DNA of 64,000 nucleotides from Candidatus Latescibacterota bacterium (lineage in GTDB: Bacteria > JAAXHH01). How positions within the stretch are numbered: the stretch's first letter is position 1; every line of letters begins with the position of its first letter. Below the pieces are notes generated by a model, which was not told where the DNA came from, searched no databases, and saw nothing but the letters and a program-made list of their open reading frames with translations. Shown piece after piece: positions 55,996 to 64,000 of this stretch. The position numbers and the translations under genes are program-made. The stretch spans positions 1 to 64,000 of the forward strand of contig JAJEHX010000050.1 in NCBI GenBank assembly GCA_022823465.1, written 5' to 3'.

Positions 55996-56631
55996 TCACT
56001 CGTTCCGGTCCGGCGCAAAACCCCGGTTGATCCGGCGAATCAGCGGAGGGGCGAAGAGGATCATCAGGATGGTCTCGGGAACGACGACACTGGCGTTATA
56101 CAGCAGGGCGTAGAGCCACGGCGCCGTCCATTGCTGGAGTAAGGGAGAAAGGGTGATTCCGGAGTAATCCCGGACCAGTTCGTAGACCTGCCGGTTCAGT
56201 TCAGGAGGCGTAAAGGCCGCGAAATAGACTGCGCCTGATACCACGTGGCTTGCCAGCCGGAGCGTCCCGGCCACCAGGATCCCGAGGCGGGGCCAGGAGG
56301 GGAAGCAGCCGACGATCCCCAGCAGGGCGTAGGGCAGCAGGTAGTCCAGGACGACCTGGACAGGGTGCAGTATGACGGGATCGACGATCAGGGTGACCAG
56401 GCCCGCGGCCAGGCCGCCGGCCATGCCCGCCCTGGGGCCGTACGTGACAGCCAGGTAGACCAGGGGCAGGAACTTAAGCGACAGCGAGCCGCCCCACGGC
56501 AGCCGGTACAGGCGGATGAAGCCGAGGAGCACGGCGAGCGCGACGGCCACGGCCATGGCCGTCAGGCGGCGCGTGCTATCGGTCCTGGCCGTCGCCTGCG
56601 GATTCGCTTTCTTCGGGCTCGTGCTTGCCAT
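55996..56631 (-). CDS. thiT: Energy-coupling-factor thiamine transporter S component
   Basis: 211 residues with about six helices. Blocks similar to ThiT/YuaJ are LKFLPLVYLAVTYGPRAGMA, HPVQVVLDYLLPYALLGIVG, ASHVVSGAVYFAAF and YALLYNASVVVPETIL, all of which line the thiamine pocket. It needs the shared EcfAAT module encoded elsewhere. It overlaps the LON-domain gene by about 55 bases if the first ATG is used; a later start would remove the overlap. The product TPP is the cofactor of the E1 enzyme encoded next. Confidence 0.82.
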   Translation of the reverse strand: MASTSPKKANPQATARTDSTRRLTAMAVAVALAVLLGFIRLYRLPWGGSLSLKFLPLVYLAVTYGPRAGMAGGLAAGLVTLIVDPVILHPVQVVLDYLLPYALLGIVGCFPSWPRLGILVAGTLRLASHVVSGAVYFAAFTPPELNRQVYELVRDYSGITLSPLLQQWTAPWLYALLYNASVVVPETILMILFAPPLIRRINRGFAPDRNE

Positions 56632-57238
56632 GTCCGTTCATGTCGGCCAGACGCTTCATCTTTTCCTGCTCACCCAGTTTCTGCATCGTATCGAGAAGCG
56701 CCGTGTCGAGTTTCCTGATCCGTTCCGTAGTCGAAGTCAGTTCCAGCAGGGACTGCCTGTCCTGCAGGACCATATCGAGCGTCGACGCGATAATGAATGA
56801 AAAGTGCACCGGGTCGAAGATGCCCCGGATGGCGCCTACGCCCCTGGTCTGAAGGCGGATCATCTTCTGGTAGGCGTTCAGGACCTTCTTCAGCAGGTCG
56901 GAGGGGATGTCCTCGCTGTCGTCGTCGAAGTACTCCACGACCGCTTCCAGGTAGGATTCGCGGTTCAGCACGTCGAGGACGCGGAACCGTCTCCGCCCCT
57001 CGGTGAGGATATCCATGGACCCGTTTTCAAACTGCCGCAGGATCTGCGTGATCCGGGCGGTGCAGCCCACCTGGCAAAGCTGGGTTTCATGAAGAAGGAG
57101 AATGCCGAATTCCATCTTCTCGTCGAGGCACTTCTGCACCATTTCCTTGTAGCGGGACTCGAATATGTGGAGGTGCAGGGGCATGCCCGGGAACAATACG
57201 GTATTAAGCGGGAAGAGCGGTATTTCGCGTGTATTCAT
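56576..57238 (-). CDS. LON substrate-binding domain protein
   Basis: 220 residues that consist of the N-terminal domain of Lon protease only: REIPLFPLNTVLFPGMPLHL, HIFESRYKEMVQKCL and a helical second half. No AAA or peptidase domain follows. Such stand-alone proteins (YcgB/LonN-like) are common but their role is poorly known, perhaps as adaptors. It overlaps the ThiT gene. Confidence 0.9.
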   Translation of the reverse strand: MNTREIPLFPLNTVLFPGMPLHLHIFESRYKEMVQKCLDEKMEFGILLLHETQLCQVGCTARITQILRQFENGSMDILTEGRRRFRVLDVLNRESYLEAVVEYFDDDSEDIPSDLLKKVLNAYQKMIRLQTRGVGAIRGIFDPVHFSFIIASTLDMVLQDRQSLLELTSTTERIRKLDTALLDTMQKLGEQEKMKRLADMNGHGKHEPEESESAGDGQDR

Positions 57239-57434
57239 GGCGATGTGGCGTACGAGAAAATGACGCGGAATCTCACTGTTGAGGTGGAATACGTGCGTTG
57301 CGTGGCGGGTCGAATTTCCAGGAGTCGCCGCTCGCGAAGAAACGTGGACGGGACACGCGCATCTTAATCAGGCCCCGTCGGACGTGTCAACGGAATTCGG
57401 CCCGCGGCCGGTGTTTCGCGAAGCCAGTTCCTGC

Positions 57435-57462
57435 TTGACGGCCCCCGGCCTCCGGCTATATT
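57435..57462 (+). promoter_or_regulatory. Promoter of the methylmalonyl-CoA mutase gene
   Basis: TTGACG, a 16-base spacer and TATATT, about 65 bases before the ATG. Confidence 0.6.
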
Positions 57463-57526
57463 ACGGTGTTGCTTCCGGGTGTAACTGAAATAGTTTGGCG
57501 CAATTAGGTCTGGCCTGGCGGATGTT

Positions 57527-59173
57527 ATGGACGAGACCCTGAACAGCAAAAAGCCGGAGGAAGGAGAGCAGGGCGGGCGCCCCCTTCGCAAGCCCTCCTT
57601 TACGAATATCTCCGGGTCTGCGGTGGAGGCGTTGTATACGGCCGGTAACCGGTCCGGTTCCGACTACCTGCGGGACGAAGGCTTCCCGGGGCAATTCCCC
57701 TATACGCGCGGGGTGCACGCTTCACTGTACCGTGGCCGGCCATGGACCATCCGGCAGTTCTCCGGATTCGGTTCCGCGGCGGATTCCAACACCCGTTTCA
57801 AGTTCCTCCTGGATCAGGGACAGGACGGCCTGTCCGTAGCCTTTGACGTGCCCACGCTGATGGGTTTCGATTCCGATCACCCGTCGTCGGAAGGGGAAGT
57901 GGGTGTTTGCGGGGTCGCGGTCGACACGCTGGAGGACATCGAGATCCTGTTTTCCGGCATCCCGCTGGACCGGATCAGCACCTCCATGACGATCAACGCG
58001 CCCGCCGCCGTACTGCTGGCCATGTATCTGGCCATGGCGGAGAAACGGGGCGTTCCCTGGACCGCGCTTAGGGGCACGCTGCAAAACGATATCCTGAAAG
58101 AGTACATCGCCCAGAAGGAGTGGATCTGCCCACCCGCCTCGGCCCTGAAGTTCGTCGCCGATACGGTGGTCTTCTGCACGGAACGGGTACCGCAGTGGAA
58201 TCCCGTCAGCATCAGCGGGTATCACATCCGGGAGGCGGGGGCGACGGCCGCCCAGGAACTGGCCTTTACCCTGGCGGATGGTTTCGCCTATGTCGACGCG
58301 TGCCTGGCCGCCGGCCTTGCCGTCGATCAGTTCGCCGCGCGGCTGTCCTTCTTCTTTAACGCCCATATCGACTTCTTCGAAGAGATCGCCAAGTTCCGGG
58401 CCGCGAGGCGGATCTGGGCGCGTCACATGCGCCGGCGGTACGGCGCCCGGTCGGAACGGTCCCGGATGCTGCGCTTCCATACCCAGACCGCGGGATGCAG
58501 CCTGACGGCCCAGCAACCGGAGAACAACATCGTGCGTACGGCGGTGGAAGCCCTGTCCGCCGTGCTGGGAGGCACCCAGTCGCTCCATACCAACGCGCTG
58601 GATGAAGCCTACGCCCTGCCGTCGGAACAGGCGGCCCGCATCGCCGTACGGACCCAGCAGATCATCGCCCACGAAACCGGAGTGGCCGATACGGTCGATC
58701 CCCTGGGCGGATCGTACTATGTCGAATCTCTCACGGACCGGCTGGAAGAGGAGGCCGAGGCCTATTTCGAGCGGATCGACGCCCTCGGGGGCATGGTGGC
58801 GGCCATCGAGGCGGGATTCCCCCAGCGGGAGATCATGGCCGCGGCCAACCGGTACCAGGAGGAGATCGAAAACCGGGACCGGATCGTAACGGGCGTGAAT
58901 GAATTCGTCTCCCCGGGGGACGGCGATATCGAAACGTTGCGCGTCGACCCGCGTATCGAACGGGAACAGCGAGATCGTCTCGACTCGGTAAGGCGAAGAA
59001 GAAACAGCCTGGAAGCGGACAAAGCGCTCGAGACGCTGGGCGCCGCGCTGCGGAACGGGGAAAACCTCATGCCCGCGATGCTGGAGGCGGTCAAGGCCTA
59101 CGCGACGCTGGGAGAAATCGTGGGCGTGTTGCAGGAAGTGCACGGGCTGTACGAGGAACCCGTCGTCTTTTAA
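57527..59173 (+). CDS. Methylmalonyl-CoA mutase, large (catalytic) subunit without B12 domain
   Basis: 548 residues. FPYTRGVHASLYRGRPWTIR, QFSGFGSAADSNTRFKFLL, SISGYHIREAGATAAQELAF and HTQTAGCSLTAQQPENNIVR are the substrate-channel and catalytic blocks. The cobalamin-binding domain (DxHxxG) is absent, so a separate small subunit must exist outside the window, as in archaeal and some bacterial enzymes. It interconverts methylmalonyl-CoA and succinyl-CoA; related mutases (isobutyryl- or ethylmalonyl-CoA) are possible. The start has GGATG-type pairing only. Confidence 0.9.
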   Translation: MDETLNSKKPEEGEQGGRPLRKPSFTNISGSAVEALYTAGNRSGSDYLRDEGFPGQFPYTRGVHASLYRGRPWTIRQFSGFGSAADSNTRFKFLLDQGQDGLSVAFDVPTLMGFDSDHPSSEGEVGVCGVAVDTLEDIEILFSGIPLDRISTSMTINAPAAVLLAMYLAMAEKRGVPWTALRGTLQNDILKEYIAQKEWICPPASALKFVADTVVFCTERVPQWNPVSISGYHIREAGATAAQELAFTLADGFAYVDACLAAGLAVDQFAARLSFFFNAHIDFFEEIAKFRAARRIWARHMRRRYGARSERSRMLRFHTQTAGCSLTAQQPENNIVRTAVEALSAVLGGTQSLHTNALDEAYALPSEQAARIAVRTQQIIAHETGVADTVDPLGGSYYVESLTDRLEEEAEAYFERIDALGGMVAAIEAGFPQREIMAAANRYQEEIENRDRIVTGVNEFVSPGDGDIETLRVDPRIEREQRDRLDSVRRRRNSLEADKALETLGAALRNGENLMPAMLEAVKAYATLGEIVGVLQEVHGLYEEPVVF

Positions 59174-59223
59174 GTCGCGCCGGCTGTTCGGCCGTGCGTC
59201 ATATCTCAAAGGAAACCAACTAC

Positions 59224-60405
59224 ATGCCTCGTGCCAACAAGGGACTGTCCACCCGCTCCGTGCATGGCGGGGAGCATCGCGACAAACCGTTTTCCTCGGT
59301 GACCAATCCCATTGTACAGACGTCCACGTACGTGTTTCAGAATACCCAGGAACTGATCGACTACACGACGGGAGAAGTCGACCGGGAAGAATACGGACGC
59401 TACGGGAACCCCACCAAGTCGGTGGCGGAGCGCAAGATCGCCGAGCTGGAGGGCGGAGAGGACGCTGCCCTCTTTTCTTCCGGCATGAGCGCGTTCACGT
59501 CCGTGCTGCTCGCCATACTCTCCTCTGGAGCCCACGTGATCGTCATGGACGAGTGCTACCGGCGCAGCCGCCAGTTCTGCAGGCAGATCCTTCCGAGATA
59601 CAACATCGACGTGACCTTCGTGGAGACGGGTAACTGCGAGGAACTGGCGTCGGCGATCACCGATAAAACCCGGCTCATTGTATCCGAGTCGCCCACGAAT
59701 CCGTACCTGAACGTGATCGACCTGGAACAGGTCGCCGAGATCGCCGCGAGGCACCGCGTCAAGGTGCTGATCGACGGCACTTTCGCCACGCCCTACAACC
59801 AGAAGCCCCTGGATTTCGGGATCGACCTGGTCCTTCACAGCGCCACCAAGTACCTGGGCGGCCACAACGACCTGCTTTCAGGCGCCGTCGTAGGCAGCGC
59901 ATCCCTCATCGCCGCCATCCGCGAGTTCCGCGACGTCACAGGCGGTATCGTCGATCCCCACGGCGCGTACCTGCTGATCCGGGGGCTGAAGACCTTCGCT
60001 CTGCGCATGGAACAGCACAACGCGAACGGCATGGCCGTCGCCCGTTTTCTGGACGGCCATCCCCGCATCCGGAAAACGTACTACCCCGGCCTGGAAAGCC
60101 ACGCGGGCCATGAAACGGCGCGCCGGCAGATGAGCGGTTTCGGGGGCGTGGTGAGCTTCGAGGTCGACGGCGACATGGAAACGACCATCCGGTTCATCGA
60201 CGCGTTGCGCATTCCCTACATCGCACCGAGCCTGGGCGGCGTGGAGAGCCTCATCGAACAGCCCGCCATCATGTCGTTCTATGAAATGGACCGGTCCGAA
60301 CGGCTCGAAATCGGCATCAAGGACGAACTCGTCCGGTTTTCGGTGGGTATTGAAAACGCCGACGACCTGATCGCCGACCTGGAACAGGCCCTCGGAAAGA
60401 TCTAG
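59224..60405 (+). CDS. Cys/Met metabolism PLP enzyme (cystathionine synthase/lyase family)
   Basis: 393 residues from MPRANKGLSTRSVHGGEHRD, with AAAGGA 11 bases before; the track adds ten codons. The fold type I motif SATKYLGGHND carries the PLP lysine. YGRYGNPTKSVAERKIAELE, SSGMSAFTSVLLAI and SPTNPYLNVIDL are family blocks. It could be cystathionine gamma-synthase, beta-lyase or O-acetylhomoserine sulfhydrylase; the by-eye evidence does not decide. It lies 50 bases after the mutase and is probably co-transcribed. Confidence 0.88.
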   Translation: MPRANKGLSTRSVHGGEHRDKPFSSVTNPIVQTSTYVFQNTQELIDYTTGEVDREEYGRYGNPTKSVAERKIAELEGGEDAALFSSGMSAFTSVLLAILSSGAHVIVMDECYRRSRQFCRQILPRYNIDVTFVETGNCEELASAITDKTRLIVSESPTNPYLNVIDLEQVAEIAARHRVKVLIDGTFATPYNQKPLDFGIDLVLHSATKYLGGHNDLLSGAVVGSASLIAAIREFRDVTGGIVDPHGAYLLIRGLKTFALRMEQHNANGMAVARFLDGHPRIRKTYYPGLESHAGHETARRQMSGFGGVVSFEVDGDMETTIRFIDALRIPYIAPSLGGVESLIEQPAIMSFYEMDRSERLEIGIKDELVRFSVGIENADDLIADLEQALGKI

Positions 60406-60504
60406 GCGAATCCCCGGCTGAAGTTTCGAGAGGTATTCCCCTTTATACAGACCTGTCCATTCATTCCGTGACGTATGTGAACCAACATTGCCGGCAAGGC
60501 TACG

Positions 60505-60987
60505 ATGCACAAAAAACCAGAAGCAGGCCCAGAAGGTAAATTGATTGAACGGTTTGTGTTTGCGGTTGAACATATGAATCGCTTGATGTTCACTGGGCGT
60601 ATTTCTGCACTCAAACGATTGGATTTAAATGCTCACCAGATTAACACGCTATTCCTGCTGGATTATTTCGGCCCGCTGAAGATGAGTGCCATTGCCGGGG
60701 AATTGGGCACTTCAATCGCACACACGACGATCATTGTAAAGAACCTTGTTCAGAAGGAATATGTGAAGCGGAACTCAAATCCAAATGACCGAAGAGTGGT
60801 AATCTGTGAATTGACCGATCGGGGCAGGAAGGCTACGGAAGTGTTCTTAAGTCACGCGCGGAAGCGAGCTGCACGGGTGGTGGAAAAGTGGGATATGGTG
60901 AGTCTGGAGTCGGTGGTGAAGTCGTTGGAGTTATTGTGGAAAACTGAAGACGAAGTACTGAAATCAGAACATCCCAATACGCTATAG
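60505..60987 (+). CDS. MarR-family transcriptional regulator
   Basis: 160 residues with the winged helix LKMSAIAGELGTSIAHTTII, then VKNLVQKEYVKRNSNPND and RRVVICELTDRG, as in MarR (DxRxxxxxLT). A C-terminal helix provides dimerisation. Base composition is clearly more AT-rich than both neighbours, and it abuts tRNA-Gln, hinting at acquired DNA. Its target is unknown; the PLP enzyme and mutase are the closest same-strand genes. Confidence 0.85.
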   Translation: MHKKPEAGPEGKLIERFVFAVEHMNRLMFTGRISALKRLDLNAHQINTLFLLDYFGPLKMSAIAGELGTSIAHTTIIVKNLVQKEYVKRNSNPNDRRVVICELTDRGRKATEVFLSHARKRAARVVEKWDMVSLESVVKSLELLWKTEDEVLKSEHPNTL

Positions 60988-61018
60988 ATAATTTAGTTAA
61001 TAACTATTAAATACCAAA

Positions 61019-61090
61019 CTCCGGGGCCAGGACTCGAACCTGGATAGCCAGAACCAAAATCTGGTGTCCTGCCAATTGAACGACCCCGGA
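61019..61090 (-). tRNA. tRNA-Gln (anticodon TTG)
   Basis: The acceptor TCCGGGG/CCCCGGA is intact. The anticodon loop TTTTGGT gives TTG between CCAGA and TCTGG. The T arm is CCAGGTTCGAGTCCTGG. CCA is not encoded. Confidence 0.94.
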
Positions 61091-61114
61091 ATGTGCACGA
61101 TCCAGCAGATGTCG

Positions 61115-61531
61115 TCAAGGACCGGTCGGTGTTTCGGACCGGAAGACCTCCACCCGCGAGGCGACCTCGCAAGCCCCCGTCTCCGCATCTCTTTCAGCCC
61201 GGTACCGGAGAACGGTGTCGGCGGAGACTTCCACCGAGTTACGGACGACACCCGAACAGGTGGGCGATTCCACCGACAGGATGTGCGTCCCGGTCTTTAC
61301 CGATCGAAACTCCGTGTATGCGCCTACAGGAAGTTCCCTGGCGTCCCCCGCCAGATCGACACGTATGGCTTCGGTACTCTCCAGCGTATTGTAAACAGTC
61401 AGCACGAAGGTGTCTTCGCCCCCGCAGGACGCGGCCAGAAAAACCGCGGCCAGCAGTACGGCCGCCCCGCCGGCTCGCCGTCGAGCGGATCCGGATCCGT
61501 CGATTTCATCCATAGACTTACCCGAGACCAT
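61115..61531 (-). CDS. Small secreted lipoprotein
   Basis: 138 residues. The hydrophobic signal GGAAVLLAAVFLAAS ends in Cys36 followed by GGED, a lipobox (LAASC) without the inner-membrane Asp+2. The mature part is about 100 residues of beta-strands (TFVLTVYNTLESTEAIRVDL, TEFRSVKTGTHILSVESP), resembling a small immunoglobulin-like domain. The start could also be the internal ATG (MDEIDGSGS). Function unknown. It has its own promoter and stands between tRNA-Gln and the divergent peptide-binding protein. Confidence 0.75.
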   Translation of the reverse strand: MVSGKSMDEIDGSGSARRRAGGAAVLLAAVFLAASCGGEDTFVLTVYNTLESTEAIRVDLAGDARELPVGAYTEFRSVKTGTHILSVESPTCSGVVRNSVEVSADTVLRYRAERDAETGACEVASRVEVFRSETPTGP

Positions 61532-61621
61532 TCCATCCGGGGCGTCGCCCGATCATCGCCGTTTCTCCCGTCGGATCCGGACCATTCGATGTCGCATCGC
61601 CTTACCATCCGGCTCCGGCTC

Positions 61622-61650
61622 AATCTACCCGGGCAGTCGCCGGGTGTCAA
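61622..61650 (-). promoter_or_regulatory. Promoter of the small lipoprotein
   Basis: TTGACA, a 17-base spacer and TAGATT on the minus strand. Confidence 0.65.
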
Positions 61651-61677
61651 TCGGAAGTTGCCCAGCTGTCCGCGTTA

Positions 61678-61730
61678 CCCTGCGTCGCGCGTTGACCAGT
61701 GGTACGTGTCGCCCTGCGCCGCGCGTTGAC
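61678..61730 (+). repeat. 19-bp direct repeat ending in TTGAC
   Basis: CCCTGCGTCGCGCGTTGAC at 61678 recurs at 61712 with one change (T to C). Spacing is 34 bases. Confidence 0.75.
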
Positions 61731-61754
61731 ACCGTCCCTGGGGACCTAATCTAC

Positions 61755-61783
61755 TTGACATGACCTCCAATCGTCTGTAAAAT
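61755..61783 (+). promoter_or_regulatory. Promoter of the peptide-binding protein gene
   Basis: TTGACA, a 17-base spacer and TAAAAT, about 55 bases before the ATG. One of the best promoter matches in the window. Confidence 0.75.
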
Positions 61784-61837
61784 GGAGTAACTCACAAGAT
61801 TCCCTCCTGCAGATCAGGTTTTACTAGGCGGTAATTC

Positions 61838-63475
61838 ATGCTGAAGGTACGGCATTCCCTAGGCAAACACCTGCTTGTTTACACGTTCATCCCGGCCTTG
61901 CTCGTCTTCTCGATGCCGGATTCCGTCCGCGGCCAGGCTGCAGAGCGTTCCGTCCCGCATGGCGGCGTGGTCACCATCGGCAAGGTCGCCGCCGGGGACC
62001 TCACCTTCCACCCCCTGTTCAACAGCCTGGGCGTGGAAAGAGAGATCGCCGCGCTGATCTACGGCGAAGGCCTGCTGCGCGTAGACGAATCGGGTGTTCC
62101 GTCAGACGGCCTGGCCTATCTGCCCATCAAGCTTTCCGACGGACGGGACTGGGTTTTCCGGCTGAAGCAGGGGGTTGAATTCCACGATGGAGAACCGCTG
62201 ACCGCCGATGATGTGATCTTCACCTACACGCGATACAAGGCCTCCCGCGTGTATGATCCCGTCTTCCACCGTTATTTCCAGAACATCGAGCAGCTTTCCG
62301 CCCTGGATCACCAGACGGTCCGAATCATCATGAAGTCGCCGGTCGAGGCCTTTCCCAATCGGCTTGCGACGCTGCCCATTCTGCCCAGGCACCAGATGGA
62401 ACGAGGCCTTTTCGCCGATGCCGGCGCGCACCTGGAAACGACCCGGCCCATCGGACTGGGACCGTACAGGGTCGAGGCCTGGCCCGCTCTCGATGTCGTA
62501 ACGCTCACGGCGAATGAACGCTGGCATCGGGGCCGCGCAAACCTTGACAGGGTGGTCTACAGGTTCTACCCCACCTCCGAAGCCCTGCAGGCGGCCTTCA
62601 TCATGCGCGAGGTCGATCTCATCGAGGTGGAACGCGACGGCACGCTCAGGGACCTGAAACGGGCCCGATCCGACGCGAAAATACAGGCGATCGTTCCGGC
62701 AAACCGCGCCTTTGCCGCGGTCTTCTATAATCATCGGGATCCCTTGCTTTCCCAGTCGGCCATACGCCGGGCGCTGACCTACGCCACGAACCGCGAGCGC
62801 ATCCTGGACGAGGTGCTGGTCCGCGGCGCCGGGGTACTGGCCCATAGTCCGATTCATCCGGAGTTCGAGTTCAAAGGCGGCGACATGGGATTCGACTACA
62901 GGCCGCGCGAGGCCCGTGAAATGCTGCGTCTCCAGGGATGGAGCGACAGCGACGGAGACGGGTTTCTCGACCGGGAAGGGCGCCCCCTCCGATTCGAACT
63001 GCTGTTCCCCCGAGGGCAGGCCTCCGCCGAGAAGACGGTGCGGGTCATCAGGCTGAACCTGAACCACGTCGGCATCCGGGTCGTACCCGTACCCGTCACC
63101 CAGAAAGAACTGGTCCAGCGGCTCAGTGTCGGCAGTTACGAGGCCGCGCTGTTCGTTCAGGATTTCGAACCCACCGCGGACGATCTGTACGCCGTGTTTC
63201 ATTCGGAAAGTATCGGACTGGGCAACATGCTCGGATACCGCAGCCGCCAGGTCGACCGCAATATCAGTTTCCTCTTCGGGCTGCCCGATCAGCAACGGGC
63301 CGGCCCCGTCTATCAGCAGCTCGAGATGTTGTTGATCCGGGACCAGCCCTGTATGTTCCTCTACTTCGTCGATACCCGGTACGTCGCGTACAACCCCGCC
63401 CTGCAAAACCTGGGCTCCCCGGGTGAAGCGCTTCGATCGCCCGCAGCCTGGTTCCGGACCGCGTACGCTCCTTGA
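61838..63475 (+). CDS. ABC transporter substrate-binding protein, family 5 (peptide/nickel type)
   Basis: 545 residues with an N-terminal signal (LLVYTFIPALLVFSMPDSVR...QA). It has the SBP_bac_5 pattern: FHPLFNSLGVEREIAALIYG, WVFRLKQGVEFHDGEPLTAD, DVIFTYTRYKAS and FYNHRDPLLSQSAIRRALTY. Such periplasmic proteins bind oligopeptides, dipeptides or other small ligands. No permease or ATPase genes follow. The next gene is a membrane sensor starting 14 bases on, so this protein may serve sensing rather than uptake. Confidence 0.9.
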   Translation: MLKVRHSLGKHLLVYTFIPALLVFSMPDSVRGQAAERSVPHGGVVTIGKVAAGDLTFHPLFNSLGVEREIAALIYGEGLLRVDESGVPSDGLAYLPIKLSDGRDWVFRLKQGVEFHDGEPLTADDVIFTYTRYKASRVYDPVFHRYFQNIEQLSALDHQTVRIIMKSPVEAFPNRLATLPILPRHQMERGLFADAGAHLETTRPIGLGPYRVEAWPALDVVTLTANERWHRGRANLDRVVYRFYPTSEALQAAFIMREVDLIEVERDGTLRDLKRARSDAKIQAIVPANRAFAAVFYNHRDPLLSQSAIRRALTYATNRERILDEVLVRGAGVLAHSPIHPEFEFKGGDMGFDYRPREAREMLRLQGWSDSDGDGFLDREGRPLRFELLFPRGQASAEKTVRVIRLNLNHVGIRVVPVPVTQKELVQRLSVGSYEAALFVQDFEPTADDLYAVFHSESIGLGNMLGYRSRQVDRNISFLFGLPDQQRAGPVYQQLEMLLIRDQPCMFLYFVDTRYVAYNPALQNLGSPGEALRSPAAWFRTAYAP

Positions 63476-63489
63476 CGGCGCGTAATCCC

Positions 63490-64000
63490 ATGTTTCCCAA
63501 TAGTTTACGAGAAGGCTTGCGGCCACGGCTGCTTGTATCCCATATCACCCTGGCCACCATTCCGGTGCTTATTGTCGGTCTGCTCCTCCTCGCCACGGCC
63601 GGCCGTTCGATAGAAGATGCGGTAGCCGACGGCAACCTCGAGGTTGCGCGCAGGGCAAGCAACGAGATCCGCCTCTACATCGAGCAGGCGCGTCGCGTGA
63701 TCGACCTGGCCGCGGACAACATGGACATGATCGACGCCACGGACGCGGTGTACCAGAAACTGATCGACAACCTGGTCATCCGTCAGGATTTTCTCAGTGA
63801 ACTGGCCGTGCTGGACCTGGCGGGCCGGGAGTTACTGACCACCCGTCTCGAAGGGCCGCTTGCGACGCGTGCGGACCTGGAACTCCCGTCGGACGAAGCC
63901 ACCGCGATCTCCCCGGTGTTCATTTCCGGCGATGGGCTGCCCGCGGTGATGATCACCGTGCCCGTGCGCCGGTTCGACGAGCACACGGGATATCTGGCCG
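63490..64000 (+). CDS. Membrane sensor protein, N-terminal part (likely histidine kinase or other transducer)
   Basis: Not in the ORF track because it runs off the end. It reads MFPNSLREGLRPRLLVSHI, then a membrane helix LATIPVLIVGLLLLATAGRS. An extracytoplasmic helix follows (EIRLYIEQARRVIDLAADNM), then an alpha/beta segment ending PVFISGDGLPAVMITVPVRR. This matches the start of a dCache sensor domain as found in histidine kinases and cyclases. At least 170 residues are visible. It begins 14 bases after the substrate-binding protein. The output domain is beyond the window. Confidence 0.75.
   Translation, partial: MFPNSLREGLRPRLLVSHITLATIPVLIVGLLLLATAGRSIEDAVADGNLEVARRASNEIRLYIEQARRVIDLAADNMDMIDATDAVYQKLIDNLVIRQDFLSELAVLDLAGRELLTTRLEGPLATRADLELPSDEATAISPVFISGDGLPAVMITVPVRRFDEHTGYLA

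Larger units (their letters stand above)
61532..61837. other. Divergent intergenic region with two promoters and a short repeat
   Basis: 306 bases between the lipoprotein and the peptide-binding protein. It contains the two promoters and the 19-bp repeat listed here and no gene. Confidence 0.6.

Overview
The window is a high-GC bacterial chromosome segment that is almost entirely coding. No rRNA or marker phylogeny is present, so its identity is inferred. Standalone groEL, split glycine decarboxylase (gcvPA/gcvPB), many sugar phosphate isomerase-type catabolic genes, RseP/LolA-like envelope genes and strong TTGACA/TATATT promoters suggest a Gram-negative member of an uncultured lineage such as Latescibacterota, Gemmatimonadota or Poribacteria. 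This placement is tentative.

Positions 1-5400 are an AT-richer accessory region. It holds the first 28 codons of an IS3-type transposase, an HsdR gene cut off at the IS end, a frameshifted HsdM remnant fused to hsdR, orphan small genes and a MNT nucleotidyltransferase. It abuts tmRNA (ssrA) and two tRNA-Lys genes, a typical island boundary. From 6.2 kb the core chromosome begins: purA, then a plus-strand cluster of a multipass membrane protein, a beta-propeller glycosidase-like protein and a sugar isomerase.

From 12.4 to 18.5 kb a minus-strand unit reads tRNA-His, efp, accB, accC, gcvH, gcvPA, gcvPB. From 18.6 to 32.4 kb a long minus-strand superoperon reads LytR_C protein, rsfS, PfkB kinase, mtnA, rplM, rpsI, rpsB, tsf, frr, uppS, cdsA, dxr, rseP, TPR protein, LolA-like lipoprotein. 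It lacks the usual pyrH. From 32.4 to 43.1 kb come glmU-like, folK, folB, an aminotransferase homologue without its PLP lysine, groEL under a CIRCE-like operator, a BASS transporter, birA, nadC, nnr and cca.

The most striking locus is 43.4-48.9 kb on the plus strand: hisA, then a gene fusing a complete phosphoreceiver domain to a complete glutamate dehydrogenase, then a membrane hybrid histidine kinase with two receivers and an HPt domain. This looks like a phosphorelay that acts directly on a central nitrogen enzyme rather than on transcription. It is the best candidate here for an undescribed system.

The rest (48.9-64 kb) contains a double-RCK potassium channel, an M20 dipeptidase, a dicarboxylate symporter, pyruvate dehydrogenase E1 beta and alpha, a ThiT thiamine transporter, a LON-domain protein, methylmalonyl-CoA mutase, a Cys/Met PLP enzyme, a MarR regulator beside tRNA-Gln, a small lipoprotein, a peptide-binding protein and the start of a membrane sensor. 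A recurring oddity is short tandem duplication of gene 3' ends, including the stop codon, at gcvH (36 bp x3), accC (about 28 bp x2-3) and cdsA (22 bp x4).
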